The notes below the pieces were generated by a model. That model was not told the DNA's origin, searched no databases, and saw nothing but the letters and a program-made list of their open reading frames with translations. From CAZYVU01 sp964651435 (GTDB lineage Bacteria > Desulfobacterota > Syntrophorhabdia > Syntrophorhabdales > CAYQXL01), in assembly GCA_964651435.1 (NCBI GenBank), contig CAZYVU010000010.1, forward strand, positions 18,609 to 82,608: DNA of 64,000 nt, in the 5' to 3' direction. Shown here in pieces: positions 35,651 to 43,825 of the stretch (position 1 is the stretch's first letter; every line of letters starts with the position of its first letter). Made by a program: the position numbers and the translations under genes.

Positions 35651-36403
35651 CTACCGCCGGTTTACGCTCCGGAGGAGTGCCTCCTGTGCCTTGGGTGAAA
35701 GACCAAGGCCAGGCAGGTCCTTCCGCAGGGATTCGACAGTACCGAAGCCCCCCACGTATCCGTTGACCCGCGTAACGGCCGGGGAAGCAATAAAATCCTT
35801 AAGGTCCGGATACCTGGCATAGTATTCCTTCGCGATCTCCGGCCGGCCTCGCAGGTAATACTTCTGGTGGTAGTCCTCGGCAAGATAGAACTTGCGAAAG
35901 GGTACGACCTCCGTTTGGGCCTTGTGGCCCACTTTCTTTTCAAGCTGTCCCAAAAAGGCCGCGGCGGCCTTCTGCTGCTCGGCGCTGTGGTAAAAGATGA
36001 CAGAGGCATACTGACGTGACCACGACCGGCTGAAGGGTTCGTGGCTGTCGGCAAAAACCTTAAGAAGCCCTTCATAGGTCACCCTTGCCGGGTCAAAGTC
36101 TATCTGAATCGTCTCGGAATGGTCACCCAAACTTCGGTAGGTTGGATTTTCTTTGGTCCCGCCGCTGTAGCCGACACGCGTCCTCACCACTCCATCGATA
36201 AGCCCGAACCGGGCATCGGGACCCCAAAATCACCCAAGGGCAAAGGTGGCTGTTTCAAGCGCCTTCTTTTCGCCGGCCCGGCTGTGGTCGACCACTCCTG
36301 GGAGCATAAGCATGCAGATGGCCGTGAGTCCAACAAGGGATAGGTGGGCCAAGAGGCTGCCCGGGGACTTTACCCTGATACGCAATCTGCTTTTCATGCT
36401 CAC
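35651..36403 (-). CDS. msrA: exported peptide-methionine (S)-S-oxide reductase MsrA, selenoprotein
   Basis: Reading through an in-frame TGA at 36232-36230 joins an N-terminal part (signal peptide, then ETATFALG) to FWGPDARFGLIDGVVRTRVG and a full MsrA domain (YSGGTKENPTYRSLGDHSE, RSWSRQYASVIFY). The TGA falls exactly at the catalytic Cys of the universal GCFWG motif, so it should encode selenocysteine (residue 58 of 250). A SECIS-like hairpin follows at once. No other Cys occurs in the MsrA domain. I chose GTG 36403 because AAAGGA lies eight bases upstream. The signal peptide implies repair of oxidised Met in the periplasm. A start at 36190, after the TGA, would give a protein without a catalytic residue. 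Confidence 0.82.
36196..36218 (-). promoter_or_regulatory. bacterial SECIS-like stem-loop
   Basis: Downstream of the TGA, CGAT and GCCCG pair with CGGGC and ATCG, leaving a UU bulge and an apical loop GUU. The loop G is 21 nt after the UGA, within the 16-37 nt range of bacterial SECIS elements that bind SelB. Confidence 0.7.
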
Positions 36404-36544
36404 AATATAAGTCCTTTTGGCCGTTTCGCAAGGGATGGTTGCGATGGACTCCGGTGAAGGGGCGCTTGCCGGCTCCAGCATTGATACGGAGGGAAATCGC
36501 AAAGGCAAAGAAGGGCGCGTCGTTCGTAAGGGAATTGGGGCGGA

Positions 36545-36577
36545 GAAAAAGCCGGCCCGGCATTATCCGGGCCGGCT
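36545..36577 (-). terminator. rho-independent terminator of cold-shock gene
   Basis: A perfect 11-bp stem (36550-36560 with 36567-36577, AGCCGGCCCGG type) and a 6-base loop, followed on the minus strand by TTTTT. It lies 11 bases after the csp stop. Confidence 0.85.
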
Positions 36578-36587
36578 TCGAGATGGC

Positions 36588-36788
36588 TTACCTTTTTACT
36601 ACGTTTGCTGCTGCAGGACCCTTCGGTCCGCTGACAACGTCAAAAGTCACCGCATCCCCTTCTGATAAGGATCTGAAACCACTGCCCTGAATGACCGTAT
36701 GATGAACAAAAACATCGGAGCCATCGTCTGTGGTAATAAATCCAAATCCTTTTGCATCATTAAACCACTTCACTGTACCTCTTGCCAT
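36588..36788 (-). CDS. csp: cold-shock protein (CspA family)
   Basis: The 66-residue single cold-shock domain has RNP1 KGFGFIT and RNP2-like DVFVHHT; it begins MARGTVKWFNDAKGFGFI. It binds single-stranded RNA/DNA and melts mRNA structure. It is monocistronic, with its own promoter, a leader of roughly 108 bases and a strong terminator; long leaders are usual for csp genes and often carry temperature-dependent structure. Confidence 0.95.
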   Translation of the reverse strand: MARGTVKWFNDAKGFGFITTDDGSDVFVHHTVIQGSGFRSLSEGDAVTFDVVSGPKGPAAANVVKR

Positions 36789-36903
36789 ATTGGCACCTCT
36801 TTGTTTGAATTTGAAGGATACGGAGTCTAAGTTAAGAAGAAACGAGAAACAAGAAAATTTCTGCGGTTGCTACTAACCGATACTTCCGGCTGCTTCGACC
36901 ATT

Positions 36904-36932
36904 ATTATCGCACAGACCGGCGAGAATTACAA
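36904..36932 (-). promoter_or_regulatory. promoter of cold-shock gene
   Basis: Minus strand TTGTAA (36932-36927), a 17-base spacer and GATAAT (36909-36904), giving a 5' leader of about 108 bases before the csp ATG. Confidence 0.55.
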
Positions 36933-36953
36933 GAGCCGTTAAAAAAAGCCACG

Positions 36954-38702
36954 CTATGAATCCTGCTTTGCCCTCTTTTGCCGGTACATCATCTTGTCGG
37001 CACGGCCAAGAATCTCGTCGAGGGTCAAAGGTGCATCGGGGTTGTAGCGGGCCGCACCCATGCTCGCCGAGAGGGCATATCGTCTGGTCCTGAAACGGTT
37101 AAATTCCTGAACGGCTGAAGACCATCGCCCGGCAATGACCTCTCGGGTCTCCTGAGAGGCGTCGATGACAAGGACGGCAAACTCGTCTCCCCCCATGCGG
37201 GCAAGAATATCGGACTCGCGAAACGTCTTCCTTAAAATGTCGGCCATGTCTACAAGGGCCATGTCGCCCTCGTGGTGCCCCAGCGTGTCGTTTATCCATT
37301 TCATGTTGTCCAGATCAAAAAAGAAAAGCTCCATGGCCCTGCCCGTTCTTTCGGCCAGCTTCATCTGTCTCTGAGCAAGGGCAAAGAACCCCCGTCGATT
37401 GTAGAGCCCTGTCAACTCGTCCATAACGGACATGGTGCGAAGCCTCTCCTCCAGCCTTTTTCGATCCGTCACGTCCCTGAGGTGAGCGAGAGAAACCCGT
37501 TGTCCATGATAGGCAATGCCGGCCACGGAGGTTTCTACGGTAAGAACCGAACCATCCTTGCGGACGCCTTTGAATTCGTACCGGGGAGGCACAGGCTCGC
37601 ACCGTTGCCGCCTGCGGTTGAGCTCCATGACTCTCTGGCGGTCGTCGGGATGAACGACCACAAAGGGGTCTTGGCCCACAACGTCCTCGGGCTTGTCATA
37701 CCCGAACATCTCAAGGAACTTTTGGTTCACATAGATGTGCTGGTCTCCCGAAACAAGTGCTATGCCGTCATTTGAGTGCTCGATCGCCATTCTGCAACGC
37801 TCTTCCGATTCCAGCAGCTTCTCCTCCGTCTCCTTTCGTTCCGTGATATTCTCGTGGGTGCCCTCGTAGTAGAGCAGGCTCCCTCTCCCGTCCCGAACGA
37901 CCCGCGCGTTGACGGAGACCCAGACGGCCCCGCCATCCTTCTTCCGTATCTGGTGCTCAAAGTTTCGCACCGATCCCTGTTCGGCCAGCAGTTTCTTGAA
38001 GAGTTTCCTCTTCCCCGGATCGACATAGTGCTGCGTGGCGATGTCGGTAATGCTTTCCATCATCTCCCTGGCCGAATCATACCCGCACATCTTGACGAAG
38101 GCAGGGTTGACGCTTAGGAAACGCCCCTCCGGGGTGCTCTGGAAAATGCCTTCAACGGCGTTCTCAAAAATGCTCCGGTACTTCTCCTCGCTTTTTTTTA
38201 GGGCTTCCTCCGCCGCCCTCTTTCTGGTCACATCACGCCACACGACATGGGTCAACGTCCTGCCACGAAAGGGAATTAACGTCAGGGCCACCTCCACCAA
38301 CAGGTCCTGGTCTTCCGCTGTCCGGTGAAGCCACTCGAAATGGCTGCCGCCATCCCTCTGGGCCACAGACAGCAGACCCTTCTCCTTCTCCGAAGAGCTT
38401 TGGCCGTCGGGCTGGAACTCAGGAGACAGCTCCGATGGGCGCCTCCCTATGACCTGGCCCTTTGTCGAAAGACCTAAAACCCGCACCGCAGCCTCGTTGG
38501 CATCAATAAAATTGTCACCGTCGATAAGAAGGACGGGGTCAGCCGATTTTTCAAAGATGAGATGAAACTTGTTCTCACTTTCCTCAAGCTGCTTTTCCAC
38601 GCCTGCGAATCGGAGGAGGTCCGCTTCCAGCTCGGAAACGCGTTTCCGAAGCGCGTTAAGTTCCTGCTGAAGAGCAGTCATTCGGGGGTTTGGGTTTTTC
38701 AT
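36954..38702 (-). CDS. PAS-PAS-PAS-GGDEF diguanylate cyclase
   Basis: The 582-residue cytoplasmic protein has an N-terminal coiled coil (about 5-45) and three PAS domains (starting near 45, 170 and 295; the boundaries carry WRDVTRKRAAEE, HENITERKETEE and LRDVTDRKRLEE). The C-terminal GGDEF domain has an intact RMGGDEFAVL and MDELTGLYNRRGFF. It should make cyclic di-GMP in response to a ligand, redox or partner signal sensed by the PAS domains. No transmembrane segment is present. It is monocistronic. Confidence 0.92.
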   Translation of the reverse strand: MKNPNPRMTALQQELNALRKRVSELEADLLRFAGVEKQLEESENKFHLIFEKSADPVLLIDGDNFIDANEAAVRVLGLSTKGQVIGRRPSELSPEFQPDGQSSSEKEKGLLSVAQRDGGSHFEWLHRTAEDQDLLVEVALTLIPFRGRTLTHVVWRDVTRKRAAEEALKKSEEKYRSIFENAVEGIFQSTPEGRFLSVNPAFVKMCGYDSAREMMESITDIATQHYVDPGKRKLFKKLLAEQGSVRNFEHQIRKKDGGAVWVSVNARVVRDGRGSLLYYEGTHENITERKETEEKLLESEERCRMAIEHSNDGIALVSGDQHIYVNQKFLEMFGYDKPEDVVGQDPFVVVHPDDRQRVMELNRRRQRCEPVPPRYEFKGVRKDGSVLTVETSVAGIAYHGQRVSLAHLRDVTDRKRLEERLRTMSVMDELTGLYNRRGFFALAQRQMKLAERTGRAMELFFFDLDNMKWINDTLGHHEGDMALVDMADILRKTFRESDILARMGGDEFAVLVIDASQETREVIAGRWSSAVQEFNRFRTRRYALSASMGAARYNPDAPLTLDEILGRADKMMYRQKRAKQDS

Positions 38703-38863
38703 TCGCTATGCCTGACGGCAGGCCTGTCCTTGCAGGTAGGGGCCGATTCATTATACCATGTGCAGGCCGCCCTTCCAACCCTATTGCCGAAGCGGCCTGC
38801 CTGTCGGCGCGGGGAGATCGTTGCCGGAGAGCGGCCCTCGGAGGAGAGGTGCAGGGTCTTTTC

Positions 38864-38872
38864 TGATATAAT
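38864..38872 (+). promoter_or_regulatory. extended -10 promoter before tautomerase gene
   Basis: TGATATAAT is a perfect extended -10 (TGnTATAAT) about 50 bases before the ATG at 38921; no good -35 is visible. The surrounding 38703-38920 holds nothing else recognised. Confidence 0.45.
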
Positions 38873-38920
38873 CTGTAACAGGCCGGGTGGTGCCACAGCC
38901 GCGACAACAAAGGAGGGGAC

Positions 38921-39121
38921 ATGCCGTACGTTAACATCAGGATCACGAAGGATGGAGCAACAGCGGAACAGAAGGCAAGGCTGATCGCCGGGACGACCCA
39001 GCTCCTCGTCGATGTGTTGGGGAAAAACCCCCAGACCACTTTCGTCGTCATCGACGAAGTGGATACGGACAACTGGGGCATCGGGGGCGAAAGCGTGACG
39101 GTAAGGCGCAGACGGGGCTGA
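38921..39121 (+). CDS. 4-oxalocrotonate tautomerase family protein
   Basis: The 66-residue protein begins MPYVNIRITKDGATAEQKAR; after Met removal Pro1 is the general base of the tautomerase family. VLGKNPQTTFVVIDEV and DNWGIGG complete the usual small-subunit pattern. It catalyses keto-enol tautomerisation of 2-oxo acids or an unknown related reaction. AAAGGAGGGG precedes the ATG. It lies upstream of the helicase gene in the same direction. Confidence 0.9.
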   Translation: MPYVNIRITKDGATAEQKARLIAGTTQLLVDVLGKNPQTTFVVIDEVDTDNWGIGGESVTVRRRRG

Positions 39122-39143
39122 TGGGAGCCCACTCAGGTTTCCA

Positions 39144-40730
39144 GTGGCGTCCAAAAAGCAGAAGCGGCAACAGGCCTCGGCGCCTATTGCCCTGACCGAG
39201 GAACAAAGGGATATCATCAGGCGTATTGAGGAGACGACCCAGACATTCTTCATTACCGGCAGGGCGGGCACGGGAAAGTCGACCATCATCGACCATTTCA
39301 TGGGCCTGACGAAGAAGACCGCCGTCAAGCTGGCCCCGACGGGCGTGGCAGCCCTCAACATAGGCGGCCACACGATCCACAGCTTTTTTGGCTTTCCAAC
39401 AAACCTGACGGAAGAGAAATTTCTGAAGCTGCGCAAGGACGAGGAAAAGTACCGGGCCCTCGACACGATCATCATCGATGAGATATCCATGGTCAGGGCC
39501 GACATGCTCGATTTTATCGACCGGTTCCTCGGCGAGGCGCGGCGAAAACCGAAGGCACCTTTTGGCGGCTGTCAGATGGTCTTCATCGGTGACCTCTATC
39601 AGCTTCCCCCCGTCGTTGAGCAGAGGGAGCGCGGCTACTTTCGGGAGGCATACGGAAGCGAGTATTTTTTCAGCGCCCAGGTGGTGCAGAAGCATAAGTT
39701 CAGGATTGTTGAGCTCAACGACATCTTCCGCCAGAGAGACCTCCAGTTTATCCAAATCTTGAATGCAATCCGACACAACGACGTGGGCAATGAACATCTG
39801 GCAATCCTCAACAGCCGCTGCGACCCCGAGTTTGAGCCTCCGGAGGAGGAATTCTTCCTCACCCTTTGCACGCGCCGGGACCTCGCCGCGCAGATCAACA
39901 CAAGCAAGCTCGAACGCCTAAGGGGACCGCTCTTCGTAAGTCACGCCGAGATCGTCGGGGACGTGGAGCCCGGCGACTTTCCGGCTGAGGCGGAGCTTAA
40001 CCTGAAAAAGAATGCCCAGGTCATGTTCATCCGGAACGACCCGTACGGACGGTGGGTCAACGGCTCCATCGGTATCGTAACGGCCATCGACACAGAAAAC
40101 CAGTGTATTTACGTGGAGCTTTCGACGGGCGACGAGGTGGAGGTGGAAAGGGAGACATGGATTATCGAGCAGGTCGAGTACGACAAGCGACGCAAGCGTC
40201 TTCAGTCAGTCGCCGTGGGTCAGTTCATCCAGTTTCCCCTTTCCTTGTCGTGGGCCATCACGATCCATAAAAGCCAGGGAAAAACCTTTGAAAAGGTGAT
40301 TGTCGACCTGGGAAAAGGCATCTTTGCAGGGGGGCAGCTCTATGTGGCGCTGAGCCGGTGTACGAGCCTCGACGGCCTCGTGCTCAGACAAAGAATCGAA
40401 CCGAAACACATTCGGCTCGACCACACGGTATTGCGGTTTTTCTCCAACTACTACGTAGAGCTTGCCGAAACCATCATGACCTATGAAGCGAAGCGTCGCC
40501 TTCTTGAGGAATCGATACAAAGGCAGATTCCTATCGACATCCGGTACCTCAACGCCCGCAACATAGTAAGTACGCGGCGCATCCTCCCCCACTCCCTGGA
40601 GGAAAAGGAGTACCGGGGAACGACCTTCGTGGGGCTAACGGCCTTCGACCACAAGAGAGGGGAGGTGAGGACCTTCCAGCCGAAGAGAATCCTTGAAATA
40701 CTGAACATCCAGGATATCCTCACGGCCTAG
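39144..40730 (+). CDS. PIF1-like helicase with C-terminal WYL-like domain
   Basis: The 528-residue protein has Walker A GRAGTGKST (39-47), an APTGVAALNIGG motif, Walker B IIIDEISMV (Asp112-Glu113), FIGDLYQLPPV, and the distal WAITIHKSQGKTFEKVIVDLG plus YVALSRCTSLDGL of superfamily 1B helicases of the PIF1/RecD2 type. The last 70 residues (IDIRYLNARNIVSTRRILPH to VRTFQPKRILEI) look like a WYL domain, a ligand- or nucleic-acid-sensing module. The start is GTG 39144. Such helicases unwind DNA 5' to 3' and resolve G-quadruplexes or R-loops. Confidence 0.88.
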   Translation: MASKKQKRQQASAPIALTEEQRDIIRRIEETTQTFFITGRAGTGKSTIIDHFMGLTKKTAVKLAPTGVAALNIGGHTIHSFFGFPTNLTEEKFLKLRKDEEKYRALDTIIIDEISMVRADMLDFIDRFLGEARRKPKAPFGGCQMVFIGDLYQLPPVVEQRERGYFREAYGSEYFFSAQVVQKHKFRIVELNDIFRQRDLQFIQILNAIRHNDVGNEHLAILNSRCDPEFEPPEEEFFLTLCTRRDLAAQINTSKLERLRGPLFVSHAEIVGDVEPGDFPAEAELNLKKNAQVMFIRNDPYGRWVNGSIGIVTAIDTENQCIYVELSTGDEVEVERETWIIEQVEYDKRRKRLQSVAVGQFIQFPLSLSWAITIHKSQGKTFEKVIVDLGKGIFAGGQLYVALSRCTSLDGLVLRQRIEPKHIRLDHTVLRFFSNYYVELAETIMTYEAKRRLLEESIQRQIPIDIRYLNARNIVSTRRILPHSLEEKEYRGTTFVGLTAFDHKRGEVRTFQPKRILEILNIQDILTA

Positions 40731-40785
40731 CCCTCCCATCCTCTCGCGAGGAGGATCCTACAAGAGGCGGGGGCCACCTCCAGCC

Positions 40786-42207
40786 TTACTGCTGCCTGGA
40801 GAATTCCAACCTGAGGTTCCCCGTTCCAATCACCCCCGTGTCGGCGTGTATCGTCGCCTTTCCCGTGATAATGACAGACATGACCTGCCCCGAAGCGTCC
40901 TTCTTCATCGTCCCCTTGGCCTCGAACATGGAGAAGCCGGGATAGTACCGGTCAGGCGGCAGAAGGATCGCTCCCGGGCCGCTTCCGTTCACCATCACCT
41001 GCTCCGTTTTCATCTTCGGCATCTCCGTTCCAAGGTGGCTGAGGTTTTCAAGCATAAAATAGGTACCGTCGAGGGCATAGCAGGAAAGCGCCGTCGGCCG
41101 TCTATAGGTGGCCGTCATGTAACAGGTGCCCTGTATTGCCTTTGTCGTGGTCTTGAATTTGACGTTGCCGCTCTTGTCCTCCTCCAGGGACGTGACCCTA
41201 AGGGACGCCGAGAGGGGGGCCGTCCAGAGCGTACTCGTACTAATGAACCGGCCGGCGCCGCTGGGGTTCGCTCCGACGGGTACCGTGGCGGCCACATACT
41301 GGGCCTTCCAATCGACAACCGACACCGTGTTGTCGAGGGTGTTCATCGTGTAGAGATACCGGTCCGACCGGTCTACGTCGATGTTGTAAGGGTAGTCCCC
41401 CACAGGTATCGTGGCCACCACCGTGCCCGTCGCTGTCTTGATGACGGAAACGGTATCGGACAGGCTGTTTGTCACAAATGCATATGTGCCGGAACGGTTG
41501 AAGACAACCGAGGTGGGCCCCGATCCGACAGGGATCTTGGAGAACGAATAGGTGTAAGGATTGACAACTGCAACTGCCCCTTCGCCATAATCGCAGACGA
41601 AGACCGATGCCCCCGACGGATGGACGGCTACACCGGCAAGAGATGTGCCGACGGCAATGGTGGCTATGATCGACTTGTAACGAGTGTCAACGATAGAAAG
41701 GCCATCGCCTCCTGAGACATAGACGTACCTATTTGACGGGTCAACGGCAATGTAGCTGCAAAGCCGGCCCATGGGAATAGTCGCCGTCACGGTCTGCGAG
41801 AAGAGGTCGAGAACCTGGACAGAATGGCTCGGCCCATCTATAACGTAGGCCGTCGTTTCCGTGCTGTTGACGGCAAGTGCCCCCGGTCCTCCCCCTCCCG
41901 TTGGAATGGTGGCCCACACCGCGTTGCTGACCGTGTCGATTACGGAGATGGTTTGGTCAGTGCGGTTCGTCACGTACACATTGTAACCGCCGGCGCCGAC
42001 GGCGACTCCGCTGGGCTCACCGCCCACGGGGATCGTTGCGGTGACAACCCAGGCGTCCGTATCAACGACGGAAACGCTACTGCCGGCCCAATTGACGACG
42101 TACGCAAAGTGCCCCGGTGGAGGTGTAAGTGCCGCTGCGGGCGACAGGGTGAGCAACGAAAGTATAAATGCTGCCGATACCGATGCCTTTACAAGAAATC
42201 GATTCAT
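40786..42207 (-). CDS. exported YVTN-repeat beta-propeller protein
   Basis: The 473-residue protein has a signal peptide (MNRFLVKASVSAAFILSLL, cleavage near PAAA). About seven YVTN/lactonase-like repeats follow (for example GYNVYVTNRTDQTISVIDT, GTYAFVTNSLSDTVSVIKT, ATIPVG repeated), which form a propeller from residue 30 to 330. The C-terminal 130 residues are an unrecognised domain. AGGGGG lies eight bases before the chosen ATG; longer in-frame starts lack support. It is probably a periplasmic or surface protein of unknown binding function. Confidence 0.83.
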   Translation of the reverse strand: MNRFLVKASVSAAFILSLLTLSPAAALTPPPGHFAYVVNWAGSSVSVVDTDAWVVTATIPVGGEPSGVAVGAGGYNVYVTNRTDQTISVIDTVSNAVWATIPTGGGGPGALAVNSTETTAYVIDGPSHSVQVLDLFSQTVTATIPMGRLCSYIAVDPSNRYVYVSGGDGLSIVDTRYKSIIATIAVGTSLAGVAVHPSGASVFVCDYGEGAVAVVNPYTYSFSKIPVGSGPTSVVFNRSGTYAFVTNSLSDTVSVIKTATGTVVATIPVGDYPYNIDVDRSDRYLYTMNTLDNTVSVVDWKAQYVAATVPVGANPSGAGRFISTSTLWTAPLSASLRVTSLEEDKSGNVKFKTTTKAIQGTCYMTATYRRPTALSCYALDGTYFMLENLSHLGTEMPKMKTEQVMVNGSGPGAILLPPDRYYPGFSMFEAKGTMKKDASGQVMSVIITGKATIHADTGVIGTGNLRLEFSRQQ

Positions 42208-42338
42208 GGCGCAACCCCCTTTGTGTAATGTGCTCATTTCCTTAGTATGCACCACAAATCCGTTTTTGTGAAGACCATACACACGGTCATTTTACGGGCC
42301 TCCGTGTCTCCATCGGCAGCCCTGCCTTTTGAATTTAC

Positions 42339-42367
42339 TTGTCAAAGGCCCTTCCTTGAGCTAAGAT
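42339..42367 (+). promoter_or_regulatory. promoter of candidate structured RNA
   Basis: TTGTCA (42339-42344), a 17-base spacer and TAAGAT (42362-42367). The predicted start near 42374 coincides with the 5' end of the paired region described next. Confidence 0.55.
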
Positions 42368-42369
42368 TG

Positions 42370-42526
42370 CGGTGCAGAAGGAAACTGCCCCGGCGCCGTG
42401 CCACGGCCGGGGGCAAATTGGCTGGCGGTTACACCGCCTCCGTAGGGCAGGACCACACGGTCGCGCCTCGGAGAGCGGGAGATCCCGGGGCACCGGCGGG
42501 AAGACAGGCCCGCCGATAGGGCACCG
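42370..42526 (+). ncRNA. candidate structured RNA / riboswitch-like leader
   Basis: CGGTGC (42370-42375) pairs with GCACCG (42521-42526) and encloses a series of hairpins: GCAG/CTGC (42374-42388), CCCCGGC/GCCGGGG (42388-42412), GGCGGT/ACCGCC (42424-42438), CTCCG/CGGAG enclosing GACC/GGTC (42438-42473), CGGG/CCCG (42476-42487) and CGGCGGG/CCCGCCG (42494-42515). A promoter lies at its 5' edge and a small ORF starts 35 bases after it. I do not recognise a known riboswitch class; cobalamin, TPP, FMN, glycine, c-di-GMP and RNase P signatures were sought and not found. The rest of 42208-42369 holds nothing recognised besides the promoter. Confidence 0.5.
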
Positions 42527-42560
42527 TCCGAATCACTGACTTGGAGGTAGGGGTTTTACG

Positions 42561-42806
42561 ATGGAACTAACTGCGGCCGAAAGGGACATGCTCGTCAAGA
42601 TAGCAAACAATCAATTCACGGGGGGTGCCTACCGGCGCGCCACATTTATCGATAGGGTCTGCAGGAGCAAGGAGGACAGGGCCGTCCTTGACGAGCTCTG
42701 CCGGAAGGGACTGGCTGAAACGGGACTCGGCGGAACGGTGGCGGGCGATGTCTATGACGGCTGCTGGCTTACCGAGCAGGGCAAGGCAGAGGCGGGCATC
42801 GGTTAG
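42561..42806 (+). CDS. small hypothetical protein downstream of structured RNA
   Basis: The 81-residue protein is MELTAAERDMLVKIANNQF to WLTEQGKAEAGIG. The helix pattern with a C-terminal LTEQGK resembles a small winged-helix unit, but I cannot assign a family. GGGG lies eight bases before the ATG. Being the first gene after the candidate RNA, it may be controlled by it. Confidence 0.6.
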   Translation: MELTAAERDMLVKIANNQFTGGAYRRATFIDRVCRSKEDRAVLDELCRKGLAETGLGGTVAGDVYDGCWLTEQGKAEAGIG

Positions 42807-42836
42807 CCGGTGGGCTTGAGTCTCCAACCCGGCCTG

Positions 42837-43691
42837 TCAGTTTTTGAACCAATACGCTGACGCCGGGCGCTCGCCGCCAATGGGCTTCTTCGCCCCAATC
42901 CACGCAAAGGCCTCCTCGGCCGTTCCCAAGTAGTGGTACTTGGCGAAAATTTCCCGGCTCTCCTTCGACACCATAAAACTCTTAAACCTTTCGGCCAAGG
43001 AAATATTCTCGGCGTGGGCAAGGACGGCTGCCTGTCCGGCCCCGATTCTCTGAACTTCGCTTGCCTTCAGCTTGATTGTGTCGATCTTCTCCGGGTACAG
43101 ATCGCTCATGTTGTGAAGCCCGATGATTGCATCTACATTCTTGAAAGTGAGGGCCATCGCAAGCCTGTTGGCGTCGATGGGATAGGCGACCACGTTTCTC
43201 CTGAAGGCAGCCAGTTGCTCTGCGTTGAACGCCTTTTCTACAATCTCGGCAGCCACCATGCCCGCAAACACCACCTCCGGATTGGCAATGGCCACCTTCA
43301 GTGATGGCCTCGTAAGATCCTGGAGCCCCTTAATGTTCTTAGGGTTGCCCTTCTGTACGTTAATGGCGGGGACAAAATATGCAATCGGCTCTGCCGGTGA
43401 TGTCGCCAGCAACCCTTTTGTTCTGGCCTGCTCCATGGCATAGACCGACGGCCCGACAAAGAGGTCGCCCTTCTTCGTAAGGGAGATTTGGGCAAGGAGC
43501 GTACCCACGCCCCCATAGCTCACCTGCACATTCACCTTGGTCCGCGATGCAAAAGCCTTGCTTATCTCCTCTATCGGCTGCTTAAATGCGGCCCCGCAAA
43601 AAACCATGAGCCGATCTTCCGCCTGAGCGGCAGCGGTCCATGTCAGTATCGCAACAACGAGCACAAAACCTACAAGCCTCATGAAGCTCAC
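42837..43691 (-). CDS. modA: ModA-like molybdate/oxyanion-binding periplasmic protein
   Basis: The product is about 284 residues with a signal peptide ending near AAAQA. The mature part begins EDRLMVFCGAAFKQPIEEIS, followed by VQVSYGGVGTLLAQI and GDLFVGPSVYAMEQA, the oxyanion-binding pattern of ModA/WtpA. I chose GTG 43691 because AAGGAGG lies six to eight bases upstream; an ATG at 43682 is the alternative. No ModB or ModC genes are adjacent, so it must share a transporter encoded elsewhere or act alone. A ModE-type operator covers its promoter, which supports molybdate or tungstate as ligand. Confidence 0.8.
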   Translation of the reverse strand: MSFMRLVGFVLVVAILTWTAAAQAEDRLMVFCGAAFKQPIEEISKAFASRTKVNVQVSYGGVGTLLAQISLTKKGDLFVGPSVYAMEQARTKGLLATSPAEPIAYFVPAINVQKGNPKNIKGLQDLTRPSLKVAIANPEVVFAGMVAAEIVEKAFNAEQLAAFRRNVVAYPIDANRLAMALTFKNVDAIIGLHNMSDLYPEKIDTIKLKASEVQRIGAGQAAVLAHAENISLAERFKSFMVSKESREIFAKYHYLGTAEEAFAWIGAKKPIGGERPASAYWFKN

Positions 43692-43734
43692 GATGCCCCT
43701 CCTTGATCCCAAGCCGATTCTTGTTTTGGCACAT

Positions 43735-43758
43735 CGTTATATACTAATTTATATAACG
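43735..43758. promoter_or_regulatory. ModE-type operator overlapping modA promoter
   Basis: CGTTATATA, CTAATT and TATATAACG form a perfect 9-bp inverted repeat with a 6-base centre, matching the ModE box consensus (CGnTATATA-N6-TATATnACG type). On the minus strand a TTGACA -35 lies at 43767-43762, and the operator covers the spacer and -10. Molybdate-loaded ModE should therefore repress modA. Confidence 0.75.
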
Positions 43759-43825
43759 CACTGTCAAGAGGTTTTCAGTACAGGGGACCGACGGGACACA
43801 TACCGGCCTGCCTGATGGTCTTAAA

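Noticed and set aside
35651..36190. MsrA starting after the TGA as a complete 179-residue protein
   Set aside because: That product lacks the catalytic residue and the signal peptide. The upstream frame and the hairpin fit a selenoprotein better.
42370..42526. cobalamin riboswitch or RNase P RNA
   Set aside because: GGTGC and AGGGCAGG fragments occur, but the conserved cores of either class are absent or in the wrong order.
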